DNA from: Alphaproteobacteria bacterium
GTDB lineage: Bacteria; Pseudomonadota; Alphaproteobacteria; Rhodobacterales; Rhodobacteraceae
NCBI GenBank assembly: GCA_030433335.1
Contig: JAUILL010000008.1
Coordinates: 1 to 64,000 of the forward strand
Direction: 5' to 3'
Length of the DNA: 64,000 nucleotides
Shown piece by piece: positions 1-7,601 of this stretch. The translations under genes and the position numbers were made by a program. Each line of letters starts with the position of its first letter. Within the stretch, counting starts at the first letter, position 1. Below the pieces are notes generated by a model. The model did no database searches, was not told the origin of the DNA, and saw nothing but the letters and a program-made list of their open reading frames with translations.

Positions 1-1
1 C

Positions 2-112
2 AGTTTCGCTCGCCTCAAGGATTGGCGGCGGGTCGCAACACGCTACGACAGGTGTCCGAAGGTCTTCCTGTCAGCATGCGCATTAGCGGCAGTCGTCATG
101 TTCTGGTTATGA
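2..112 (+). mobile_element. C-terminal end of an IS5-type transposase (partial, runs off the left edge)
   Basis: Frame 2 from the first base gives 36 codons and a TGA at 110-112. The peptide reads FARLKDWRRVATRYDRC and ends in VVMFWL. That is the characteristic tail of IS5-family DDE transposases: the RxKxxRRxATRYD block followed by a short hydrophobic end. The rest of the element lies outside the window. The IS end is probably just after the stop, near the CTAG at 122-125. The opposite-strand gene of unknown function reads through this end. Identification rests on recalled family sequence. Confidence 0.75.
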
Positions 113-1145
113 ATCCTGACCCTAGGTCCACGAAAACAGTTTTATCCGCATTTTTTGCTTTATAAACTGCGTCCAAATATGTTTGCGCTGAAAGCAAAGG
201 GAAAATATCGCCTGTTACCTTGTGCTTCTGGCTCGGGCGTCCAACCGAAAGCAAAGGAATTTTCTCGTATTTTGGTTGTTGCTGCAGGGTGTAGCCGGTT
301 TTCTTTTTAACCGGATCGCCAAAATACACTGTCCACATATCCGAAGCGCCGTGCCACGTTCCCTTGAGTACAATACCAAACGTCGCGCCCTTGTCTGACG
401 ATCCGACTTGCACCAAACGCCAACTATATGACGAAAAGCCGGTCTCTTTGTGTATTGTCCCGAAGGGCCATCCTGGATGGATAGGAACGAGTTCCTCGTG
501 TTTGGTCGAGGTGGGGTGCTTTACAGCGCCTCCAGCTGATCCCCTGACATACAGGACATTCGCATCGAACCCCCCATACCCATGCGACATCGCGCACAGG
601 GTGGCCAGCTTGGGCATGTCCTTCAGGAAGACATTGTACTGTTCGATCAGGTTCTTTTCGAGGTTCGACTTCAATTCGGATATGTCTTCCTCGATGTCAC
701 CCAGACGATATCGCATCGCCGCCAGTGCCGCGCACTTGCGCTGAGTGGTTGCCAGAGAAAGGTAAAATTCCTCTCTTGAATTGAAATAGGCTTCTGGCGA
801 CGCGAGATCGAGCTCTACCTGATGCTTGGCCTCATGTGCCTGAAAGACTGTCTGGCCCACATGGTTCCCGTCCGTATCAAGTCCGCAAATGACCCTGTGG
901 AGAAAACCGAGCCTCGCCCCGAAGGCATAATCGTACTTAACAAAAACCTGTCTGATGGCTTCTTCATAGCTCGGCTTGTGGGTCCCATAGGCGTTCGTGT
1001 TCGCCTTTACCTTCTTCACAAGTTCGTCGTAGCCATCATGGATCATGACTAGGGCTTCTTTCAACGTCGAGTCAAAATAGGACCAATCTAGATCGATGCT
1101 CAGCTGTTTTTGGCGCGCTTCGACTTTGCTGAGACGGTCGTCCAA
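96..1145 (-). CDS. Protein of unknown function, probably the 3' part of a disrupted gene
   Basis: The reading frame codes for 349 residues with no family that I recognise. The N-terminus is rich in charged heptad-like residues (DDRLSKVEARQKQ), and a second coiled stretch lies near residues 150-175. The middle holds a Gly-rich segment (SHGYGGFDAN), and the C-terminal part looks like a small beta-rich domain. The only start that fits the frame is TTG at 1145, without a convincing ribosome site. The same frame is open upstream to the TAA that ends the 76-residue ORF at 1194, so the two may once have been one gene. The last 8-9 residues are read from the end of the IS5-type element, so the original C-terminus was probably cut off by the insertion. 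Function unknown. Confidence 0.5.
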   Translation of the reverse strand: MDDRLSKVEARQKQLSIDLDWSYFDSTLKEALVMIHDGYDELVKKVKANTNAYGTHKPSYEEAIRQVFVKYDYAFGARLGFLHRVICGLDTDGNHVGQTVFQAHEAKHQVELDLASPEAYFNSREEFYLSLATTQRKCAALAAMRYRLGDIEEDISELKSNLEKNLIEQYNVFLKDMPKLATLCAMSHGYGGFDANVLYVRGSAGGAVKHPTSTKHEELVPIHPGWPFGTIHKETGFSSYSWRLVQVGSSDKGATFGIVLKGTWHGASDMWTVYFGDPVKKKTGYTLQQQPKYEKIPLLSVGRPSQKHKVTGDIFPLLSAQTYLDAVYKAKNADKTVFVDLGSGFITRT

Positions 1146-1193
1146 CTGAGAAAGTTGGCGGTTTACCCAGAGCTGCCGCTTAAACGAAGGGTC

Positions 1194-1424
1194 TTATACG
1201 TCGATCAGGAGTTCCAGACCGGGTTCCAGCCGTCCTTTATTGTCCCGCCCAACAATTGATTTCACGATTGCTCTGGATGCAAAAAGCCCCGCATTGGCAG
1301 CCAGCCCGACAACGCCCATGTGTATACTCCAATAAAATAAGCTGTGTCCGAAAACTCCGGAAGTTAAGTGATCAGCCAAGACTGCGGAGCACCCCGCCGC
1401 AAAGCAAGCATTTTTGATGCGCAC
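1194..1424 (-). CDS. Small membrane-type ORF, possibly the 5' part of the same disrupted gene
   Basis: The 76-residue product starts at GTG 1424, with AAAGGT four to five bases upstream. It has two hydrophobic stretches (about residues 5-30 and 33-55) and then a short polar tail ending LLIDV. It lies in the same frame as the following ORF at 96-1145, separated only by TAA 1194-1196 and 16 open codons. This fits either a short membrane protein translationally coupled to its neighbour, or the N-terminus of a longer membrane-anchored coiled-coil protein interrupted by a nonsense codon. No family recognised. Confidence 0.4.
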   Translation of the reverse strand: MRIKNACFAAGCSAVLADHLTSGVFGHSLFYWSIHMGVVGLAANAGLFASRAIVKSIVGRDNKGRLEPGLELLIDV

Positions 1425-1569
1425 CGCACCTTTCTGGATGCAATTATAAGTTGTTTTTGAGATTCAGCTCTCGTCTCTGTGAAAGAGTCTACGAAGTGCA
1501 CCAAAAACAGGCGGCCGCACCTACACTGCAAAGGGCCATAGCGTTGGACGACCCTGTGCCGCTCGACTG

Positions 1570-1585
1570 GAGTGTTGCAACTCTC
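1570..1585. promoter_or_regulatory. Palindromic operator candidate upstream of the copper module
   Basis: The 16-base element is GAG-T-GTTGCAAC-T-CTC. Its central 8 bases and both outer triplets are symmetric. It lies about 95 bases before the GTG start of the first copper-module gene, a usual position for a regulator site. No regulator gene is adjacent, so the protein that binds it is unknown. Confidence 0.35.
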
Positions 1586-1677
1586 TCGCTAAATCGTGGG
1601 CGCACCAGCGTTCTGGTTTGCTTGACGCCGTCGCGATGCTTGGGACAGACTGCGGGCCAGACCCGAAAGGACTTTCC

Positions 1678-2016
1678 GTGCGCCTGATCATCACCATCCT
1701 TTGCACCGGCTTGCTCGCGCTCTTCTCGCTCGCGCCGTCTCAGAGCATGGCACATGGCATGGCCGAAGCGCACGGGATGTCCAACCACGCAGAGGCCTGC
1801 GCGGATTGCCCGACTCACGCTGCTGCAGAGCAAATGGAAACCGGCCAAGATTGCCCGCATATGACGGCCTGCTGTGCCGTCGGTGCCTTGGCGATCGCCA
1901 TGGATGTGCCCATCCGCGCACCTTACTCAGGTACGCGTCACGCAATCCCAAAGGCCAAGATCTCTGCCGGAACAGGCGAGGCGATCGATCTGCCACCCCC
2001 TCGGACACAAGTTTGA
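1678..2016 (+). CDS. Exported His/Met/Cys-rich protein, likely copper-binding
   Basis: I chose GTG 1678 as start because AAAGGA lies six bases upstream. The longer frame to 1618 adds residues without a ribosome site. The 112-residue product begins with a signal peptide (VRLIITILCTGLLALFS, cleavage after SMA). The mature part is dense in possible copper ligands: HGM repeats, CADCPTH, CPHMTACC. The pattern resembles small periplasmic copper proteins of the DUF2946 kind, though that match is from memory. It is the first gene of a rightward group with a cytochrome c, a multicopper oxidase and a cytochrome c'-like protein, which supports a role in holding or delivering copper. Confidence 0.6.
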   Translation: MRLIITILCTGLLALFSLAPSQSMAHGMAEAHGMSNHAEACADCPTHAAAEQMETGQDCPHMTACCAVGALAIAMDVPIRAPYSGTRHAIPKAKISAGTGEAIDLPPPRTQV

Positions 2017-2082
2017 TCCCGCGGCGATCCTTTCGCCAAACCCAACCGATCAAGCCCAAACCCGAATATAAAGGGTCATCAG

Positions 2083-2517
2083 ATGAATAAGTTAATTCTC
2101 GCAGGAGGCGCAGCCCTCGTCCTTGCGGCAGGCGCCTACTTTACACTCAACGCGCCAGAGGCTCAGGAAGCCGCTGCCGTGCCTTCAGCCGAAGGCAACC
2201 CTCTTGTCGAGGTTGCATTGCCAGCAACTCTGTCCGAACAGGCGGAAGTCGGCAAGCTTGCCTTTGATGCCGTTTGCGCTGCGTGCCACGGACCGAATGC
2301 GGCGGGCAAGTTGGGGTATGGCCCCCCGCTGGTTCACAAAATCTACGAGCCCTCCCACCATGGCGACATGTCCTTCTATGCGGCGGTGGAACGTGGCGTT
2401 CGCGCGCATCACTGGCCCTTTGGCAACATGCCCCCCCAAGAGGGACTGACCCAAGGCGATGTGACCGGCATCATTGCCTACGTGCGCGAACTTCAGCGCG
2501 CCAACGGCATCAACTAA
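2083..2517 (+). CDS. Exported c-type cytochrome (class I, monoheme)
   Basis: The 144-residue product starts with an uncleaved or cleavable hydrophobic anchor (ILAGGAALVLAAGAYF). It has one heme-binding motif, CAACH (C65, C68, H69). A downstream FGNMPP is the likely Met axial ligand, and the helix near the end (GIIAYVRELQRANG) is typical of class I cytochromes c. The gene ends eight bases before the multicopper oxidase start, so the two are probably co-translated. The obvious inference is that this cytochrome accepts electrons from, or donates them to, the oxidase in the periplasm. This pairing is inferred from gene order only. Confidence 0.85.
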   Translation: MNKLILAGGAALVLAAGAYFTLNAPEAQEAAAVPSAEGNPLVEVALPATLSEQAEVGKLAFDAVCAACHGPNAAGKLGYGPPLVHKIYEPSHHGDMSFYAAVERGVRAHHWPFGNMPPQEGLTQGDVTGIIAYVRELQRANGIN

Positions 2518-2524
2518 GGGCGGC

Positions 2525-3901
2525 ATGATGAACATTATTAGACGACAGTTCTGTGCAGGTCTCGGCGCGGTCGCCCTGCCCCTTCGGGCTTCTGCCAGCA
2601 CTCAGACAATCCGCGCTCAGAAAGCAACGGTCCAACTCGCCCCCGAAGGCTATCCCGCCACAGAGGTCTGGTCATACGATGGCACCCTCCCCGGCCCGCT
2701 GATCCGCGTTCGACAAGGCCAGCGGCTGACCCGGCAGTTGGTGAATGACCTTGATGTGCCCACGTCGATCCACTGGCACGGGATCCGCATCGACAATGCC
2801 ATGGACGGTGTTTCGGGCCTGACCCAAGACCCTGCGGCTGCGGGCGAAACGTTTGACTATGACTTCGTCGTGCCCGACGCGGGCACCTACTGGTACCACG
2901 CCCACAAAAATTCGATGGAACAGGTCGGGCGCGGCCTGTCTGGCGTTCTGATTGTGGACGAACCGACCCCACCCGACGTAGACCGCGACGAAGTTCTTAT
3001 GTTGGATGACTGGCTCCTGGATCCCGACACCGGCGGGTTTGTCGAGCCCTTTGATCATCCCATGATGATGAGCCACGGCGGCCGCACAGGGAACCTTGTC
3101 GGGGTGAATGGCCGCTACGATTTCACCATGTCCGCCATCACCGGCGAGCGTCTGCGCCTGCGGTTGATCAATGCGGCCAATGCTCGGATCTTTGGCCTGC
3201 GACTAGAGGGCATGAAAGCGTGGACAGTTGCCTTGGACGGAATGCCTTTGGACAGGCCAGAAGCGTTGAGCGAAGACATCATCCTCGCGCCAGCCCAGCG
3301 GATCGATTTGATCGTAGACATTACCGCCAGCGAAGGAGAGCCTGCAGGCATCCTGATGGCGATGAATGACAACAGTTGGCAGGCACTGGCTGACATGACA
3401 GTCGCAGGGAGCCAGTCGCCGCGGGCGGATGCCCCGGCCCCGCTGCCAGCCAACCCGAACACGGCGCTGCCTGATCTCGCGACTGCCAGACGCTTTGACC
3501 TCGTGATGGAAGGCGGCGCAATGGCGGGGATGGAGAGCGCTGTTTACAACGGCCAGACGCTCGATTTCCGCGCTCTGATTGATCAGGGGCAGTTTTGGGC
3601 TCTCTCCGGTCAGGCCGGTCTCTCGGAGACACCCTTTGCCTCTTTGGCGCGGGGGGAGGTTGCCCGTGTGGCTCTGACCAATCGCACCGCGTTTCCTCAT
3701 GCGATCCACCTACATGGTATGCACTTTCGCCAAGTGAGCGCGGACGGCAGCCTTGGCCCTCTGCGGGACACCATCCTGTCCTATCCCGACGAACCGCTAG
3801 AGATCGCCTTTACCGCCGACAACCCCGGCAAGTGGCTCTTTCACTGCCATATGCTGGCCCATGCAGCCTCTGGTATGAACACATGGATCGAAGTAACCTA
3901 G
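2525..3901 (+). CDS. Tat-exported multicopper oxidase
   Basis: The 458-residue product starts at ATG 2525 (or 2528), just after the preceding stop, with AAGGG upstream. The N-terminus is a twin-arginine signal (NIIRRQFCAGLGAVALPL). Three cupredoxin domains can be followed. The first carries HWHG (H83, H85) and WYHAH (H125, H127). The last carries HAIHLHGMHF and the HCHMLAHAASGM motif. Together these supply the ligands of the type 1 site and the trinuclear cluster. This is the CopA/CueO/FtsP superfamily. With an exported metal-binding protein and two c-type cytochromes alongside, periplasmic Cu(I) oxidation is the likeliest job. Another metal or organic substrate cannot be ruled out. Confidence 0.9.
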   Translation: MMNIIRRQFCAGLGAVALPLRASASTQTIRAQKATVQLAPEGYPATEVWSYDGTLPGPLIRVRQGQRLTRQLVNDLDVPTSIHWHGIRIDNAMDGVSGLTQDPAAAGETFDYDFVVPDAGTYWYHAHKNSMEQVGRGLSGVLIVDEPTPPDVDRDEVLMLDDWLLDPDTGGFVEPFDHPMMMSHGGRTGNLVGVNGRYDFTMSAITGERLRLRLINAANARIFGLRLEGMKAWTVALDGMPLDRPEALSEDIILAPAQRIDLIVDITASEGEPAGILMAMNDNSWQALADMTVAGSQSPRADAPAPLPANPNTALPDLATARRFDLVMEGGAMAGMESAVYNGQTLDFRALIDQGQFWALSGQAGLSETPFASLARGEVARVALTNRTAFPHAIHLHGMHFRQVSADGSLGPLRDTILSYPDEPLEIAFTADNPGKWLFHCHMLAHAASGMNTWIEVT

Positions 3902-3946
3902 ACGTTCAATGCGATGTGAAAGACAAAAGACCTACAGAGGCCGAAG

Positions 3947-4381
3947 ATGAAAAAGACCTACGCTGCAATCGCCCTGATCGCCTTGGGAACGGCCGCGCTT
4001 GCCCATGGCGGCGTCAAAAACAAGGACGTTCTCGCGCGGATGGAAGTTATGAAATCCATCGGCGATCAGATGAAGATTGTGGGCGCGATGGCCAAAGGGC
4101 AGAGTGATTTTGATAGTGATGTCGCGAATGCGGCTGTTAGCGAGATCGCTCAGCTCTCGTCCCAAATTTCTTCGGTCTTCACATCGCCTGCGAGTGATCC
4201 GAAATCCGAAGCTCTGCCCGCAATCTGGACAGAATGGGAGCAATTCACAAAGCTTGCGCAAGACAGCGAAGCCGCTGCTACGTCGGTCGCTGGCACGATC
4301 ACAACGCCAGATGATCTGGATACGGCGCTTCGGCAGATTGGCGTGACGTGCAAGGCATGTCACTCGAAGTATCGCGACTAA
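3947..4381 (+). CDS. Exported cytochrome c'-type (class II) protein
   Basis: The 144-residue product has a cleavable signal peptide (KKTYAAIALIALGTAALAHG) and an all-helical mature part. Its single heme motif, CKACH, sits at the very C-terminus (C135, C138, H139), followed by SKYRD. This layout, a four-helix bundle with the heme site near the end, defines cytochromes c' and c-556. It is last in the copper module, 45 bases after the oxidase. Class II cytochromes in such settings carry electrons or bind small ligands. Which applies here is not visible. Confidence 0.85.
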   Translation: MKKTYAAIALIALGTAALAHGGVKNKDVLARMEVMKSIGDQMKIVGAMAKGQSDFDSDVANAAVSEIAQLSSQISSVFTSPASDPKSEALPAIWTEWEQFTKLAQDSEAAATSVAGTITTPDDLDTALRQIGVTCKACHSKYRD

Positions 4382-4444
4382 CTATCTGAAATAACGCGGC
4401 GAATGCCGCCTTGCGATCTGGGCCCACTTACAATTTGGAATTCT

Positions 4445-4481
4445 TCGCCGCCAAAGACTGTGTCAGAGCGTCTGGCGGCGA
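4445..4481. terminator. Inverted repeat between convergent genes, possible terminator
   Basis: TCGCCGCCA at 4445-4453 is the exact reverse complement of TGGCGGCGA at 4473-4481, giving a 9-bp stem with a 19-base loop. It lies between the rightward copper module and the leftward SDR gene. There is no T-run on either side, so it would be a weak or Rho-assisted terminator. Confidence 0.35.
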
Positions 4482-4487
4482 GATGTA

Positions 4488-5300
4488 TCACGTCAAAGGC
4501 ACCGCCGGCCCTGGTGCCTGACTGTCATAGGCGCCCCACACCGACTGATCGTAGTGAATGACCGAACCGGTCAGTACACCGCTGTCATCAGAGGCCATCC
4601 ACAAGACCGCCTTTGCCACTTCCGCAGGATCCAGCAACCGGCCCAAAGGTAAGCCCGCCCCGGCCTTGGCCTCCCAATCGGGATCGCCGCTTTCCGCCAG
4701 TTGGATCGCCCGCTCCTTGTCCGAGGCCATCCACCCGATATCGAGTTGGTTCACCCTGATGCGGTTACGCATCAGCGAAAACCCTGCGTTGCGGGTCAAG
4801 GTCGCCAACGCCCTCTTGGTCGTAGAATAAGCGCATAGCATTGGCTGCCCAGCCCGCTCTGACGTGGAGCCGATGTTCACGATCCGCCCGTCGATGCCCT
4901 GCGCAATCATTACCTTGGCGGCGTCCTGCATTAGAAAGAACGGTGCGCGGACGTTGGTGGCCATCAGCGTATCGAACAGCTCTGGCGAGGTGTCAGTCAG
5001 GGTGCCTCGGTCTGTCAGACCCGCCGCGTTCACCAGAATATCGACCCGACCAAAGAGCTCTACGCAGCGCGGCACGATCTGCTGCACCTGTGCCAGATCG
5101 GACAGGTCAGCGGCAATCATCTCGGTCCGCATTCCGGTCTCCGAGGTGATCGCCGCAGCGGTTGCCGCGCCCTTGGCCGGATCACGCCCGACGATCAGCG
5201 CGCCAGCAGCACCGGCCGCAGCAAACTGACGCGTGATCGCGGCCCCCAATCCTTGGGAGCCGCCGGTCACAATCGCGATTTTACCGTCAATTCGGTTCAT
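4488..5300 (-). CDS. Short-chain dehydrogenase/reductase
   Basis: The 270-residue product is a classical SDR. The cofactor motif TGGSQGLG is at residues 12-19, NAAG follows in the fourth strand, and the catalytic Tyr-Lys pair is in AYSTTK. The residue after the second strand is Arg (VGRDP), which favours NADP(H). It starts nine bases after the end of the PhyH-type dioxygenase gene on the same strand, so the two form an operon. The likely role is oxidation or reduction of a hydroxylated product of that enzyme. The substrate is not evident. Confidence 0.85.
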   Translation of the reverse strand: MNRIDGKIAIVTGGSQGLGAAITRQFAAAGAAGALIVGRDPAKGAATAAAITSETGMRTEMIAADLSDLAQVQQIVPRCVELFGRVDILVNAAGLTDRGTLTDTSPELFDTLMATNVRAPFFLMQDAAKVMIAQGIDGRIVNIGSTSERAGQPMLCAYSTTKRALATLTRNAGFSLMRNRIRVNQLDIGWMASDKERAIQLAESGDPDWEAKAGAGLPLGRLLDPAEVAKAVLWMASDDSGVLTGSVIHYDQSVWGAYDSQAPGPAVPLT

Positions 5301-5309
5301 TCAATGCCC

Positions 5310-6476
5310 TCAGGTCTCGTTCTTGGTTTTCAGATCATCCAGCATCTGACCAAAGGCTTCTTCCGTCCAGCCCTCTGCGATCGCCTGCGCCAAGTAGGCC
5401 GCTTGCGTCTTGGGCGCGATGCCCCCGATTGGCGGGTTGCGATCCAGATTGGTCGGGAACGGATAGCCCTCTGCGCTGGAGGCGATGACGTTTGCAATAT
5501 CGACCCCAATGGGCGCGCATTTCAGCATCGGAAAAAGGGCGCGACACATCTCGGTCCGGTTCACGCTTTCCATCGCGCGGCCAAAAGCCGAAGAGACCTG
5601 AAACAAGTTCACCAAGCGGAATTTGTCCGCCGTGTGATTGGTCCCTGCCCCGTGCATGACTGCGGGATTGAAGAACACCGCATCGCCCTTATCCAGCGGC
5701 AACTGCACGTAGTTCTCCGCGAAATAGTCCTGATATTCAGGGCGATTGAACGCGATATACCCTTCGAAGAACTGCTGCGAGAAGGGCAGTACCAGCGTCG
5801 GCCCCGTTTCGACCGGCATGTCGCAATGGGCGAGCGCCCCCTGCAGGGTCAACACTGGCGAAATCCCGTGGATATGGGCCGGATACTCGGCCATCCGCTC
5901 GGCCGACATAAAGCCCAAGTGGTAGTCGCGATGGGGCTTCTGCGCCGTGCCGCCAGGGTTCACGCGGTTCACCTGAGCGGTCATCTGATAGGCCGGCCCC
6001 AGCCACGCCTCGGAGGCCAACGCAAAGCTCTGGCAGCTGTAGTAGGCCGCGAAATTCTCGGGATCGGCGAGGCAGTGTTTCTCGAGCGAGTTCCAGATGC
6101 GGTCGTTTGCGCCGGGTTTGGCAAAGTGATCGCCCTTGCCGGTGTTGGTTTCTTTTTCCTGCCGGATGATGTCGTCGAACACCTCAGAGGCACGATCCAC
6201 AACCGCAGCGTCACGCAAAGCGCCCTTGATCACGATCACCCCTGCGCCATCGGCAAAAACGCGGGCCCATTCGGCCTTCAGGCTCTGCCGCGCTTCTGGG
6301 TCGGCCGCCGCGCGGTCTACACTGGGGCCGTCGTAGATCGGGATATTGCGGATGACGTCCGTTGCTAGGGGCACCGACGCTGGATCGGTGGTCTGCTCCA
6401 CGATGGATTTAAAGGTCTCGAACTCACCGCTGGTCGCGCTGATCCAGACCGTTTTCGGATCATGTATAACGTTCAT
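5310..6476 (-). CDS. Phytanoyl-CoA dioxygenase (PhyH) family Fe(II)/2-oxoglutarate oxygenase
   Basis: I chose ATG 6476 because GGGAGGA lies seven bases upstream; the longer frame to 6536 runs into the LacI regulator's promoter. The 388-residue product has the facial triad of this superfamily: H182-x-D184 within KPHRDYH, a distal His in VMHGAGTNH (H275 or H281), and R287, which would bind 2-oxoglutarate. The length is at the upper end for PhyH proteins. It is divergent from a LacI-type regulator 85 bases away and followed by an SDR. This suggests an inducible two-step oxidation of an unknown small molecule. Confidence 0.8.
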   Translation of the reverse strand: MNVIHDPKTVWISATSGEFETFKSIVEQTTDPASVPLATDVIRNIPIYDGPSVDRAAADPEARQSLKAEWARVFADGAGVIVIKGALRDAAVVDRASEVFDDIIRQEKETNTGKGDHFAKPGANDRIWNSLEKHCLADPENFAAYYSCQSFALASEAWLGPAYQMTAQVNRVNPGGTAQKPHRDYHLGFMSAERMAEYPAHIHGISPVLTLQGALAHCDMPVETGPTLVLPFSQQFFEGYIAFNRPEYQDYFAENYVQLPLDKGDAVFFNPAVMHGAGTNHTADKFRLVNLFQVSSAFGRAMESVNRTEMCRALFPMLKCAPIGVDIANVIASSAEGYPFPTNLDRNPPIGGIAPKTQAAYLAQAIAEGWTEEAFGQMLDDLKTKNET

Positions 6477-6516
6477 ATCTGTCCTCCCTGCGCCAAACCT
6501 GCGCGATGGCCGCTGG

Positions 6517-6524
6517 TTTCGAAA
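6517..6524. promoter_or_regulatory. Candidate LacI-type operator
   Basis: TTTCGAAA is a perfect palindrome with the central CG pair typical of LacI-family operators. It extends imperfectly to GGTTTCGAAAGTT. It sits in the 85-base space between the divergent dioxygenase and LacI-regulator genes, about 40 bases from each start, so one protein bound here could control both. Confidence 0.4.
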
Positions 6525-6561
6525 GTTGCTTTCCACCTCAAAAACACCTCAAGATCACGCT

Positions 6562-7581
6562 ATGAGCAGAAAGTTCACGATCAAGGAAATTGCCTTCCAC
6601 GCGGGGCTTAGTCTGGCCACGGTCGACCGTGCACTACATGGGCGAGAGAACGTGCGCCAAGTCACGCGCGATCGTGTGGACGCTGCCATTGCCGAGCTGG
6701 AGCGGCAGCACGCGGCGACTCGGCTCGACAGCACGAAGCTGACCATTGATGTGGTCATGCAGGCCCCCAAGCGCTTTTCCTCCGCCGTGCGCGACGCGCT
6801 CGAAGCGGAACTTCCGTTGGCAAAGCCCGCCGCCTTCCGCGCCCGATTTCATCTGGCCGAAGTGATGAGTGACACAGACATCGTCAAAACCCTGCGAAGC
6901 ATTGCCCGTCGCGGCAGTCAGGGGATTGTCCTCAAGGTTCCTGCCACGACCCAGATCGAAGCCTGCCTGCACGACCTTCTGGATCGCGGCATTCCTGTGA
7001 TCACCTATGTGACCGATGTGGCCCCGACCTTGCGCCATGCGTATGTCGGGATGGAGAACAAGAAGGCCGGAGCGACCGCCGCATACCTTTTGAATAGAAT
7101 GCGAAAATCGGACGGTGGCCGCATCCTAGTGTCCCTTTCCAGCCAGCTGTTTCTGGGGGAAGAGGAGCGCCGGATCGGGTTCATGTCCTGTCTGCACGGC
7201 ATCCAATCCAGCGCGGCTGTGCTAACCGTGTCCGAAGCGCTCGGCGTCAATCGCACGACCAAGGCGGTCATTCTTGATGCTCTGGCAAGCCATGAAGACA
7301 TTGATTGCGTCTATTCCATCGGCGGGGGCAATCGCGCAATCCTGTCTGCCTTCGAAGAGGCGGGCCGCACGATTGATGTGTTTGCCGCTCACGACCTTGA
7401 CCGAACCAACCAGAGCCTTTTGGCAGAAGGAAAACTCAGCTTTGTTTTGCACCATGATCTGCGGAACGACGCCCGTCAGATTGCGCAGCATTTTTTGCAA
7501 CATCATCGCTTTCTACCGCGCACGGTCGAGATCGAGAGAACCGAGATCGGGATTGCCTGTCCCCTGCCTCTTCTGTCCTAG
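6562..7581 (+). CDS. LacI-family transcriptional regulator
   Basis: ATG 6562 gives 339 residues and is the start that brings the helix-turn-helix to the N-terminus: TIKEIAFHAGLSLATVDRAL at residues 6-25, followed by the hinge-forming segment. The rest is a periplasmic-binding-protein-like effector domain (about residues 65-335, with IDCVYSIGGGN and VFAAHDLD). The frame extends further upstream, but that extension covers the divergent promoter. It probably represses the dioxygenase-SDR pair and itself. The effector is unknown, and the family mostly senses sugars. Confidence 0.85.
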   Translation: MSRKFTIKEIAFHAGLSLATVDRALHGRENVRQVTRDRVDAAIAELERQHAATRLDSTKLTIDVVMQAPKRFSSAVRDALEAELPLAKPAAFRARFHLAEVMSDTDIVKTLRSIARRGSQGIVLKVPATTQIEACLHDLLDRGIPVITYVTDVAPTLRHAYVGMENKKAGATAAYLLNRMRKSDGGRILVSLSSQLFLGEEERRIGFMSCLHGIQSSAAVLTVSEALGVNRTTKAVILDALASHEDIDCVYSIGGGNRAILSAFEEAGRTIDVFAAHDLDRTNQSLLAEGKLSFVLHHDLRNDARQIAQHFLQHHRFLPRTVEIERTEIGIACPLPLLS

Positions 7582-7601
7582 AGCATCGGGTGTTTGCAGG
7601 C

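Noticed and set aside
1451-1687. A 78-codon + strand frame before the copper module
   Set aside because: No ribosome site, composition without protein character, and it covers the likely promoter and operator.
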